A DNA stretch of 55,257 bases from Neoconidiobolus thromboides FSU 785 (lineage: Eukaryota > Entomophthoromycota > Entomophthoromycetes > Entomophthorales > Neoconidiobolaceae). The stretch covers positions 1-55,257 of the forward strand of contig MU626395.1 of NCBI GenBank assembly GCA_025603075.1, given 5' to 3'. The notes under the pieces are model-generated. The model was not told the DNA's origin. It did no database searches and was given only the letters and a program-made list of their open reading frames with translations. Positions 15,732-28,106 of the stretch are shown here, piece by piece; the stretch's first letter is position 1; every line of letters begins with the position of its first letter. The position numbers were made by a program, and so were the translations under genes.

Positions 15732-17669
15732 ATGAATCTCATGGTACCAAACGAACCAAATCAAAACTTAAATCCAACTTCGCTTCCATGTCTATTGAAT
15801 TCGCTTAGAACAAAGATAAGTGCTCAATGTCCAGAAATCAAAGAATGTATGCTTAAACATGTGGAACATTTATCACATGAACAAAGAAACGTAGTACTCT
15901 CTTGTTGGGATGCTTTCAATAATAGTACTGATCAACAAAGAGATTTAATACTTACTGGGATATTATTAAGATGTTCAATAAACCAACTTTCCTATGTTTC
16001 TAATTGTTTACAACCTCTACTTAAAGTAGATTTTATTTCTAAATTACCAAGAGAGCTTTCATTAAAAATTTTATCATACCTTGATGCAAAGTCTTTAGTC
16101 CAAGCTTCTAGCGTCTCAAAGGTATGGAAGAGTGCTGCTGAAGATGATTTATTGTGGCGTACCTTATGTGATCAACATATCAATAAAAAGTGTACAAAAT
16201 GTGGTTGGGGTTTACCTCTTTTATTAGATGACTATTTAAAAAGAAAGAAAGTTGAGCTTATGACATCAACAAAAAGATCTAGAGAATATGAATCACCAGA
16301 ATCACCCCCTAATTCAATCCAAAATTATAATGGTAATATTGTACTTAAAACATAAACAATCAGTTACTTATCTTAAATAGGATACCCTTCCCAAAAAATT
16401 AGACTTGATCATCATATGTCTGTTAAAAGTCATGTAACTTCTTCCCCTGTTTCAACTGGATATGAGATTAAATTAGATCCAAGGAAAAGCTTTTGGAAGT
16501 TTATATATCGTGATAGACTTAGCATTGAACGTAATTGGCGTCGCGGTAAATTTTTTAAGAAATCTATTAACGTACATCTGAGTGGAGTTCATTGTCATCA
16601 ATCAAATCAAGATATTATTATTGCTGCAACTTACTCCCCTAATCTTGAAATATTTAATTTGAAGACAGGTAAAAAAATACGTACCCTCACTGGCCATTTT
16701 GCCGCAGTACGTGACCTTTATTTTGATGATGTGCGCCTAGTTACTGCTTCTCATGATAACACTGTAAGGATATGGTGTTATCGCGAAGGCCTTTGTAAAC
16801 GTATTATCCCTGCACCTGGAGCTCAATGTCTTCACTTTGAAAAGGATTATTTAGCAGTAGGATTAGCTTCTGGTTCAATTCATATTTGGAATTTCCGTAA
16901 AACAACTCGACATAGTTTGGTAGGACATACTGATTCAGTAACTAAAGTAAGGGTGTTTAAAGAAACATTTTTACTTTCAAGTTCAGATGATGGCACTGTA
17001 AGACTATGGAATATTGAAACTTTGGAATGCATTCGTGTATTTCAAGGACATACTTCTTCCGTTACATGCTTCCAATTTAGTATCCCAAATTTATTTCCTG
17101 TAAGTGAGCTCATGAAGCAAAATCTACCAGTACCAGAATCACCTACTCGTTCCCCATCACCACCTTATAATTCTAGATGTGATGATACTTTAACAAACGG
17201 TACTTCACTTTCAACTCTTCTTTCTGCTAATATACCAAATCCAACACACTCACAACTTCATCGTGCACCTTTATTAGTTACAGGATCAGCAGACAATACT
17301 TTGCGAGTATGGTCATTGCAGACTGGTAAATGTTTAAGACAAAGCTTCGGACACTTAGGGGAAATCACATGTTTAGATATGGATTCATTAAGAATTGTAA
17401 GTGGATCAATGGACGGATGTATCAAAGTATGGGATTTAGATAGCGGTCGATGTATGCATACTATGTTTGGAGATGAATCAGGGGATAATGATACTCCACC
17501 ACCTCCGATGCTATGTGCATCATTAACAGATACTCGAATAATTGCGGGATCACAAAATGGTAAATTATATCTTTGGGATTGTTCAAGTGATTCACACCCT
17601 GCTTGCTCACTTAATGCTCTTTTATCACCAAGTGAACCAGATCATGGCTGGGCATATCATTTGAATTAA
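15732..17669 (+). CDS. F-box/WD40 protein, Met30/SconB type
   Basis: Two exons, 15732..16332 and 16381..17669, joined across a 48 bp intron, give 629 residues. The F-box spans about residues 104-150 (LPRELSLKILSYLDAKSL...WKSAAEDDLLW). It is followed by HINKKCTKCGWGLPLL, a Cys-Trp block typical of Met30/SconB/Pof1 rather than Cdc4. The WD40 propeller starts near codon 270, with repeats such as LTGHFAAVRDLYFDDVRLVT, DNTVRIW, LVGHTDSVTKV, DGTVRLWN, DNTLRVWSLQTGK and DGCIKVWDL. A Ser/Pro-rich insertion (about 17100-17270) sits inside the propeller. Such proteins are substrate receptors of SCF ubiquitin ligases. Met30/SconB represses sulfur-assimilation genes by targeting the Met4/CysA-class activator. 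Family membership is clear; orthology to Met30 is likely but not proven. Confidence 0.9.
16333..16380 (+). other. Intron of the F-box/WD gene
   Basis: 48 bp, GTAATA donor, AAATAG acceptor. Its in-frame TAA makes the gene look like two frames. Splicing joins QNYN to GYPSQKIRLDHHMSVKS without a frame change. Confidence 0.85.
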
Positions 17670-17839
17670 TTTGACTTTTAACATACAAACTAACATCATT
17701 ATATATTTTAATGCCAATTTCATTGAGAAGTTAATAAAATTTAAATAAAAGTAAGAATAAAATAAAATTTATAATTTTATTTGATGTTAATATAATATTC
17801 ATTATTTTTATTATGCTTATATTATAAGATAATATTGAG
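17670..17839. other. Convergent 3' spacer
   Basis: 170 bp shared 3' region of the convergent F-box and CTF18 genes. AATAAA-like signals occur on both strands (AATAAAAG near 17745, and reverse-strand equivalents near 17760). No gene. Confidence 0.4.
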
Positions 17840-20800
17840 TTATAAGAAATCTTTCATTAAAGCTGGAAATCGAACAGCGTTTGATGAACCATCATTAAAT
17901 CGATACCATGCTTTTGTTTTGTTCTTTTTAGTTATATCCTTTTCTTTAGTTTGATTAATAACTAAATAATTTTATTTAATCAAAATAGTAAATCAATCTA
18001 TTAATCTTTTACTTTTTGGTTTCATAAATTTTGCAAATGGATCTTCTCTAATTTTACGTTTTTTCATTGAGATTACTTCTTTATTTCTTATAATACTTCT
18101 ATAAATACTAGTTAATAAATATATATAAGAATAAGTTAGTTTGTTTACTCTGGAACTTTAGTTATAATAGTTGATCCTTGTCCAATTAGTTTTGGTTCTT
18201 TTTTATTTAGTGAAATTTTTTCCAACTATTAATTATTATTTAATAATACTATATAATATATATAATATAGTATTAATTACTTCTTGTGAGATGAATTGAA
18301 TAACTTCATATCTCATCTTTTTATTCTTGAAACTTAAAATATCGTTCAACTCCATGTTTGTAACCGAATCAATTGGTCTAATAAATAAATAAAATATAAA
18401 GTATAAAGTATAATAATATTATTACGGATCTAAAATATAGTGGTATTTTCCTTCTTCATCTTTTTGTTGTATAAATCTGAGATTGAGCCGTGACATTTTA
18501 GTTGTCATTTTATTTATGATCTCTTTTTCATTTGGTTTTAAATTGGATATATTAATTTGAAATAAATCAGGATTAAGAATGATTTGAATAATACTTGTAA
18601 AATAAGTTTTAACATCATTCAATTGAACATAATCTCGCATTTTTAAATTCAATCCATTATAAAAGTTGGTTAAAATACTTTTGTTCTTATTTAATGTTTC
18701 TCGAAGCTAAATAATTAATTGATGCTGATATAGATTACATGTTGTTTTACCTTTTTTTCTGCTCTAGGAAATTCCATTTTACCGCAAACAGCAGAAGCAA
18801 ATAAAGGATGAAAAGAGACTAACATATGTGGGATATAGCATGATAATTCACTTTGTTGTCGGGTATGAATACGTAAATTTAAGTTATCATACATCATCAT
18901 ATATTCACTTGCTTGTGTTACTCTATCTAAATAAATATCCAAACTTCTAGATTTTAAATAATTCTCAAAACAACCTAGCAAAATATTGTTAGTATACTTG
19001 ATTTCAATATATAATTGTAAATATTACCTTCAAATATTATATTATAGCTGCCATGTGTATTTAACATTGATACTAAATGAGAGCAGTAGATGCTTTGAGT
19101 ATTTACTATCAAAGTTATATAAATGAATAAATGAATAAATGAATAAATGAATAAATGAATTTATGACTTATCTATATGAATTTTACCTGTTTTTATTTCA
19201 TCACTATTCAATGCTCTTTTATTAATGAGTTCTGTCCTTGAAGCAGGAAATTTAAAAATAGAATCCCATATAGTGAACAACGAATTTGGAGAATCTTTTT
19301 GCCCTGAATAGCTTTGTGATACTAATTCATACGTAATTTTACGATCATAGGTTTCGCTAAAGTACTAATAATAAAGTAAATTAGGATAAATGAATGAAGA
19401 GGGTACTTTCTATTACTTGAAGCATATTTATAGCTGCCCTTGTATCACAATCAACAATCTCACATAATTTATTCAAAGTCATGTGATTACATTCTAATTT
19501 TTCATATTTGCAAATAAGTTTTAAGTGATTCACTAGTTCATAGGATGGTAATTTTTTAAATTGGATTATCTTACAATGTTGGCGAAGGTTACGTAAAGCA
19601 GGAGTAAATCTATAAATAAATAAATGAATACAATATATTTTTCTTAAAAACAACTTACTCTTCGTTACAAATACAAATAATCGGTCTTTTCAATTCCTTT
19701 TTTTTACTTTTACTCGATTTGTTATCACCTTAATTAAATTATTAAAAATTTTAAATTAAAACAAGTTATTTACTCTGATCTCCTATTAATTTTATTAGCA
19801 TGTTGATAAAATTCTAATTATAAACGTTAGTATATATAAACAATATTTCTATTAATAAAATTTACATCTCCTCCACCAGAAGTAGATACACCATCTATTT
19901 CATCAATGACTATTAAATTTGGTCTTTTTTCCTTAAACATAGATCTCATTTCTATAGCTGAGGTAATTTTTTCTTTTACTGTATTGGAAGTACGATCATC
20001 ACTATATATTGGTAATTTATATTCTTGTTATACTCCAAATAGTCATTACCTTGCATTTATTTCAATAATATTATAGCCGCAATGATTCCCTATTACATGT
20101 GCTAGACTGGTTTTTCCCAACCCGGGTGGACCAGTAAGTAGTAATAATTTATGTTCAGGTCTTTTAAGAGTATCAATATACTTTTATATTAAATAAATTA
20201 AAATTGAGCTGAATAGTTATAAAATATTACATTTTCGCTATCATAACCGGTATTATCTTTTACATTGCTTTTGCCTGCATCTGATTTCCCAAATACACAA
20301 AAATCCCAACTTTTTAACCAGTCTAATGCTTCTAAATTGACTTGCTAAATAAACAAATTAATACAAATACTAAGACTTATAAAGCTTTACTTCATTTCCT
20401 ACTAAATGCATGAATTTAGTGGGTCGGTATTTATCTACCCATAGTTCTTTATTTTGAGTCATTTCTCTTTTTGAGTTTGCTTTCAGCTTATTCCTATTTA
20501 TATGAGTACATTTAAAACTTTACTAGTGACTGTTTACTTCAAGTTTGAGTTCATTTCTCTTGCTTTCTATTTTTGAGTTAGTATTTATGTTATTTAAACT
20601 TCATTAGTTACTTCATCTTCGATCTTATCCAATATGTTATAGATTGAAGTTGATAATAGACCTTGCTTAGTAGATGCTTCTCTTTTTTGGATAGACTAAT
20701 ATAACCTATAAACATTATAATTTATATTGCATACTAATAATATTTACTGAATTAAATCTTAATGTTGATTCCGATCTTCTAGGAATATTTAATATAGCCC

Positions 20801-21107
20801 CATTTGAATTAGTTGCAATAACAAATCTTCCATAAATATTTGGATCGTAATAATTTATTATGCTTTTGCTATCGTTGTTTTGTTCAATAGTACTAATTTT
20901 ACTATGGCTACTATCCCTTAATTTTTTATTAGTATGATTTATTTCATCTTTGGTTGATGAAAACTTAAAAGCTTTATTTAACTCTTCTTTATCACTAATA
21001 TTTTCTAAGGGATCCCTCGATTTTGTATTATCATTGATCTCCATTTCATCGTCTATATAATATTTCTCCATCATTTCCATTTCATCAAATATATCAAAGT
21101 CTTCCAT
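17840..21107 (-). CDS. CTF18: CTF18, large subunit of the alternative clamp loader
   Basis: Many short exons (introns 40-60 bp) give roughly 800-850 residues. The acidic N-terminal exon (20715-21107) is poorly conserved. The AAA+ core has Walker A GPPGLGKTSLAHVIGNHCGY (about 20100), INASDD, Walker B NLIVIDEIDG and a sensor region. It continues into the RFC collar, and the last exon encodes KAWYRFNDGSSNAVRFPALMKDFL, the C-terminal tail typical of Ctf18 that binds Dcc1-Ctf8. These motifs separate it from Rfc1, Elg1 and Rad24. Ctf18-RFC loads PCNA at forks and supports sister-chromatid cohesion. One intron holds an 8-bp microsatellite (19121-19162). The Walker B region carries a short Ser-Gly-Gly extension (STSGGGD) near an exon boundary. 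Confidence 0.9.
19121..19162. repeat. (AAATGAAT)n microsatellite in a CTF18 intron
   Basis: Five near-perfect copies of AAATGAAT within an intron of CTF18. Confidence 0.85.
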
Positions 21108-21307
21108 CTATTTATATCTTTTATAAAACAAAAAAAGAAATATTTTATTCGACTATATTTTAGTAATATGAGTCAAGACGCGGACATAATAAAAATAAAA
21201 CAATAACGCAATAAACGCGCTAACAATTGAAGTTTATTGGTTAGAGAAAGAAAACAATTTTTGTAAAAATATTATTAATTAACATATATTTGAACATGTA
21301 AATCACT

Positions 21308-21442
21308 ATGAACACACGAACCATCTGTCCAATTAGCAATACCTATCAAAAAATTGCTAGTAATTCAGCAGATGCTTCACATGCTTATAGTAGTTCACAT
21401 CTCCAACTTTACGTTAGTTTTTGTGACAATGTAATGATGTAG
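21308..21442 (+). other. Possible 44-codon ORF or gene relic
   Basis: On the plus strand ATG (21308) to TAG (21440-21442) encodes 44 residues of unusually normal composition (MNTRTICPISNTYQKIASNS...). On the minus strand the same island holds an ATG-less frame reading IANWTDGSCVHSDLHVQIYV to a TAA, preceded by a TTTTTTGATAG acceptor-like site. The island stands out from its AT-rich surroundings. It may be a relic of a minus-strand gene's last exon or a small plus-strand gene. I recognise neither. Confidence 0.25.
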
Positions 21443-21536
21443 AGATATCATGGAAGCGTAAATTACTTTAGAATAGGCTTTAATGCAACATGATTGAAAG
21501 GTTTGAATTCAATACTTTTTGCTTTAAGTTTTAGTA

Positions 21537-21637
21537 TATAAGGATGCCTTTTTTGATTTTATTTATCTTTTCCCTTTTTAAACGTCACTGAGTGGAAAAA
21601 TTATTAATAAAATCTTCAAAAAAAAGCATGCTTATAT
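21537..21637 (-). mobile_element. Hairpin MITE, copy 7
   Basis: Reverse, diverged copy. It begins TATAAGGATGCCTTTTTTG, has the core TTTTTAAACGTCACTGAGTGG and ends AAGCATGCTTATA. The core AGCGCT palindrome is lost. Confidence 0.75.
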
Positions 21638-22046
21638 AAAATATTTATAATAAAATATATTTTTCTATACGTAAAGTTTTCTTATAATGTAGTTTACAAA
21701 CCATTGATGGGAAAATAGAATTGTTCAAACATTCATAGTCAATAAACTACTGCCCCTTTGATGAGTACAGTTTTCAGTTATATAAGAAATAGAGTTTTTA
21801 AACAAGAATCTTTGTATATTTAATTTGATTTATTAGTGGTATGTTTATTATTTATCAAGGCAATTAATGGTTTCATTAGTAACTTTTCTTAAATTTTAAT
21901 TTTATTAAAAATTTTTACTTTTAAAATCTTGAATTCATTCATTTTGAATAAAATCATATTATGTCATTCCATGAGAATAGTTTTGAACATCAATAAAATT
22001 CATTAAAAAACATTCAAGCAATCATAGCAGTTACTTTTTAAACGAA

Positions 22047-23600
22047 ATGGAAGATATACCTGAGCTAGTATTAATAGAAGAAAAGAAAAGTGAAGTACAA
22101 AACATAAATGAAACGGGTATAAAAGGTAAAATACCAATAACTATTGTTACTGGATACCTTGGATCTGGAAAAACTACATTGTTAAATTATGTATTAACTC
22201 AACCCCATGGTAAAAAAATCGCAGTTATATTAAACGAATTTGGAGAAAGTAAGTTCAAAATTCAAGAGAAGCAAAGCTTACAAATTAAAATTTTAGGCTC
22301 TGGAATAGAGAGGAATACTTTAGAAAAAGAAGAAAGAAGTGGTGATTGGTTTGAAGAATGGCTTGAATTCAGAAATGGATGCTTATGCTGCTCTGTAAAG
22401 TAATTGTTGTTTGAATTTAATAAGAAGTATATTAATTTCGTTAAAAAGAGATGCTGGAGTAAAGGCAATCGAAAATCTTCTAGAGAAAAACTCTTCGTTT
22501 GATTATGTCATACTTGAAACGACAGGTACTTTTTGCTGTTATTTAGCGTAAATTAAGTTTATTTTTCTTTTTAAAATTACTAGGTTTAGCAGATCCAGGT
22601 AAGTCATTGTTAAAGATTCTTTTAATTTAAACTCATTGGAATAGGCCCAATTATTTCAATGTTTTGGTTAGATGAACAATTAGAATCTAATATTGAACTT
22701 GATGGTGTTGTTACCTTAGTCGATGCAAAATATGGTATAAAAGTAATTTGATTTATAATACAAAATTGGAACAAATAATATATTATTTATTATAGAATAT
22801 TGAAGAATTGAGAGAAGATGGCTCAATTAATGAAGCTTCAAGGTACATTATTTGAGCTTATTTTACTTAAATGATAACAAAAATAGACAAATAGCTTTAG
22901 CCGATCGTATTATTATTAATAAGATAGACTTAGTCAATGGTGAAGAATTAAGTACTTTAAAAGATAAAATCAAGTAACTAAGCATCTAAAATAATATTAG
23001 TATTTATTAATATTCTTAGGCAAATTAATTCTTCAGCAACTATTGTAACAAGTGAAAGATCAAAGTAAATAAACGATCTTTTAGTTAAAATTGTAAGTAC
23101 TAATTTTATTCTTAGAGTCGATTTAGCAAATGTATTAAACCTCAGTGCATATAAAGCTTCTCGTTTTGATCTTTCCACCCTTGAAGGTTGGAAAGATTTA
23201 CCTTCCCATTCTAGCAATGTTAAAGAAGTAATAAATTGTAATTTCATATTTAGCTTTAATTAATTATATTTAGTCAATAACAACTGTCACCATTCCACTT
23301 GATAATATAAAGAGCATTGATGTAAGTAAAGTAGAAAAATGGATTCAAAGTTTGTTATGGGAGCAGGAAGTACCACCTTATGATAATAATTCAGCTATTG
23401 ATAATAATTTTGAAATATTAAGATTAAAGGGAATTTTTTACACAAATGACAAAACTTTTGTGATTCAAGGAGTACAACAGCTATATGAAATACAAGAAAT
23501 AAGTAAAGATGAAGATATTCAAAAGTCACGTATCATATTAATTGGTAGAAGATTACCAAAACAATCTATTTTAGATTCTATATTTTGGAATTTGACTTAA
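22047..23600 (+). CDS. ZNG1: CobW/COG0523 GTPase, ZNG1-type zinc chaperone
   Basis: Multi-exon gene with introns of about 40-60 bp. The G1 P-loop is [27 protein letters not shown] follows, then the metal-binding CLCC in [11 protein letters not shown], the family's CxCC motif. Next are [18 protein letters not shown] (G3 region), [24 protein letters not shown] (NKxD, G4) and the C-terminal COBW domain (TVTIPLDNI ... [11 protein letters not shown]). Order and spacing match eukaryotic ZNG1 (CBWD), which delivers Zn to methionine aminopeptidase 1. The N-terminus reads [10 protein letters not shown], aligning with the METAP1-docking motif CPELVPI but with Ile for Cys. The first intron (22236-22308) is free of stops and can be misread as coding; spliced, the product reads [14 protein letters not shown]. 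Orthology is strong; metal specificity is inferred. Confidence 0.92.
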
Positions 23601-23661
23601 AGTCTATTCAATAAAATTTATATTTAAAAATTTTACTTATTTTATTTTATTTCTTATAAAT
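23601..23661. other. 61-bp convergent gap
   Basis: The ZNG1 and TYW3 coding ends face each other 61 bp apart. The 3' UTRs must overlap or be very short. Confidence 0.6.
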
Positions 23662-24596
23662 CTATTCTTCTTCTAATGACTTTTTTACTATCTCTTCTTT
23701 CTCAGCTAGTTTATTCTTTTGTATTTCTAATCCTTCTAAGCGTTTTCTATTTCTTCTTTCTTCTTTACTTTCATACTCTTTCTTATTTTTTGATTTGGTA
23801 TTAAATAAGTTTTTCTCAAGAGCCAATTTATATCTCTTCATATGATCAAAGTTCAAGTCAAATCTATGGTTACCTATTCTTAATAACATAGTAAGATAAG
23901 CTGGTGTGACCAAAAGTTCTGCCTTTAAAGTCCCATCTTCATTTTCTTCAGTAACTCTAGCTATTGGGACATCTAATTTTGCTGCGCTTCTTATACCAAC
24001 TAAGCATCTTCCTTTATTACTTAATATTAACCCAGAGTTTCTAAACCCTAAAGCTAAGCTAGTTTCTAATAACTCTTTTCCGCTTGATGTATCACGGGCT
24101 TGTACGTGAAGTACCTAACTATTTTAGTCATATCAAACAATGGAGCTAATAAACTTACCATAGGTTCAAATTTGAACCATACAAATCTTGATTTAAGACA
24201 ACGTGAAATTTCGTATTCTTTGTTTGGGTTATCTACTAATTTTACGTTAGGTAATAAAAGTTCAATCGATTGTGAGTCCTGTTTGATTTGTTCCATATCA
24301 ATTTTATCGTGCGTAACCATAAGCCAATACCCCCCACCTTTAGGAGTCGTCCCACTTAAATCAGCTTCTTCAGAAGAATCGGCTGTAACAATAGGGTCAC
24401 AGTAAATTGCAATTCTACCAGAACAAGAAGAGGTAGTAACATAGTCTTTATGAGAGTTTAAGACATCCATAATTGGAAGTATAGGGATGTCTACTGACCC
24501 TTTTGGACTGAGATCTGTTTCATCTGGTATCGATAAATCATGTAAGATTTTGCTTTTTTTCTGGTTAAAATTTGTATCTTCTCCTACTGTATTCAT
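23662..24596 (-). CDS. TYW3: TYW3, wybutosine-synthesis methyltransferase
   Basis: Two exons, complement(24159..24596) and complement(23662..24114), with a 44 bp intron, give 296 residues. The N-terminal block VTTSSCSGRIAIYCD is the family signature. GGGYWLMVTHDKID, FKFEPMVLHVQARD (across the splice), GFRNSGLILSNKGRCLVGIRS and TPAYLTMLLRIGNHRFDLNF follow in order. TYW3 methylates the N4 position of the tricyclic intermediate on tRNA-Phe G37 using SAM, in the wybutosine pathway. The C-terminus is a charged, lysine- and glutamate-rich helix (EERRNRKRLEGLEIQKNKL) that extends past the catalytic domain. Confidence 0.93.
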
Positions 24597-24777
24597 TTTA
24601 AAAGTAGAACTTAAAATTAAGTGAACTTTAAAATAAATTTAGTAGGAAGTTAAATAGAATATTATTTGGTAAAAATTATTACTTTAATTAAAAAAGTAAA
24701 TATCGAAAATAGTACTTAAAAGTATTTCTATTAAATTTGGAATAATTCTAATATTAAATTTATTGTTTTAAATCATT

Positions 24778-26279
<1,502 letters not shown>

Positions 26280-28106
26280 GTTTATAACCTTGTAAATTAG
26301 TTAGATATTATTTGATTTTAATTTTGATTTTAAAATACCTTCGAATAAACGATAAAAGATATTACTATTTTGAAAAAAAATTACTTTTCTACTAACAAGT
26401 TTGTTTATTGGCTAAAGTTGGATTGGAAGTAAAAATAGGCGTCCTTCATTGGCTATTTTCGAAAATTTAATTAGCCAATTAAAATGAATTTATTACTGTC
26501 CCATATATTATCTATAACCAATGAATTTAAATTATTTAAACAAGAGTTTACCCTCTCTATCAGATACATTATTAAAGAATGATCACAGTTATGATCAGAT
26601 AATACTAGGATGAAAACTAATTCCTTAATAAAAAGAACAGGGATGATACAGGTAATTTAAACTGTAATTAGAGTTTATAAAGTAAAACTTTAATTTATGT
26701 GTAACCTCTAATAGCTATGAATTTTATTCAGAGGCAAAATAAGTTAGAGAATAGTCCTCAATATCGATAATATTATCCAAGCTAAATGAGCTAGATTTAT
26801 CTATTTTTATCATCATTTGTAATATAAGGATAAAATGCAATGTATTAACCAAGATTACTAAGTAAATTATATTGGTAAAATAAAAAATCTTACTTTTATT
26901 GAAATATTTTAATCAATCTTAATAGTTGAATAATTTAAATAAAACATGATTATGAGTAGTATTAGAAAAAACATCTTTATATATACTAGAACTATTATAA
27001 GTAATTACATAATTTTATTAATAAAACTTTATAAGTAACAAATTTGTTTTTAGCTATTAAAAAAAATTAAGCCAAAGCTGCATTTAAAGTTAACTATAAT
27101 AAAAGTGGTACATCAACATTTAATAAAAAGGAATATTAAACATAAAAACTATTAAAAGTAAAATATAATAATAACTGATTGGAATTTTAAAACAAACAAT
27201 TAAAAAAAATAGTTTAATTTATGTATGCTTTGAACATTTTTCATATTTGAGTCAAAAAAGGAATCATAGTTATATATTCTATATATTAATAAAATACTAT
27301 CCAACTTTAGCTATTATATGAAATATAAATTTATAAAAATATTATAAATTATGTACTATTATATTATTACTATTTTTTACAGTATTAATGTTTCTTCATA
27401 TCTCCTGTCCTTAAGTACCTATAGCAATATAGAATTAAGCTTTGATAAATACTTATTATAAAGATAATACTTTTATCTGCTTAAGGTTTTCTGTATTGAT
27501 TTTAAACAAGATTCAAAACTAAATATATCAAATTAATAAAAACTAAATATGTTTGGATAATTGCAAGTTAATCTATTTGATAAAAAACTTGTCTATTTAT
27601 AGTTGCACAGGTAAATAGGAGTGCTATTTAAGCTTAATCAAAAAAATAAAGATAATGATAGGATAAAATAATAACTTTTTAGTTAAAATTGTATGCCAGC
27701 AAAAATTAAACACTGACCAAGCCAAAAAATAAAGTCTAGTTATTAAATTCGGTTGGATTGTGAGTGCTTAATTCTACCTGCTATCAGTAATCTAAACTAA
27801 GTACTAAAAATTCTCACATTCTTTATTTTGAACTTTAAAGAGTTTGTAGTCTAAAAGAACATATAAATAAAAGACTGTTTATTCATATATATATATAACA
27901 TCCCAATGGCAAAAACATGTTAAATCTTGGATTGTTAAAAAATAGTTTTATGACTCATCTAGCATTAATTTAAGACTTCTATAAACAATAAATTAAAGTT
28001 AAATAATATTTTAAATCCAAATTTAGTAATTTTATAAGGATTCCTAGACTAAAGCTCAGAAATTCAAAAAATCTTTTTTCATCTTTTGAATAAAATATTA
28101 AATAAT
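26280..28106. other. Gene-free AT-rich spacer
   Basis: About 1.8 kb between the divergent IDH2 and ROK1 genes. I find no convincing frame, no MITE copy and no structured RNA. It holds the two promoters and many A/T runs. Confidence 0.5.

Larger units (their letters stand above)
21108..22046. other. Divergent intergenic region with MITE and a possible tiny gene
   Basis: About 940 bp between the divergent CTF18 and ZNG1 genes. It includes MITE copy 7 (21537-21637). A less AT-rich island (21300-21442) has open frames on both strands, described separately. Confidence 0.5.

Noticed and set aside
16333-16415. Premature stop splitting the F-box/WD gene in two
   Set aside because: A 48 bp GT-AG intron containing the stop explains it and restores the frame exactly.
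24100-24405. Plus-strand frame of 101 codons over TYW3
   Set aside because: It is antisense to the TYW3 coding exon, which has clear family motifs.
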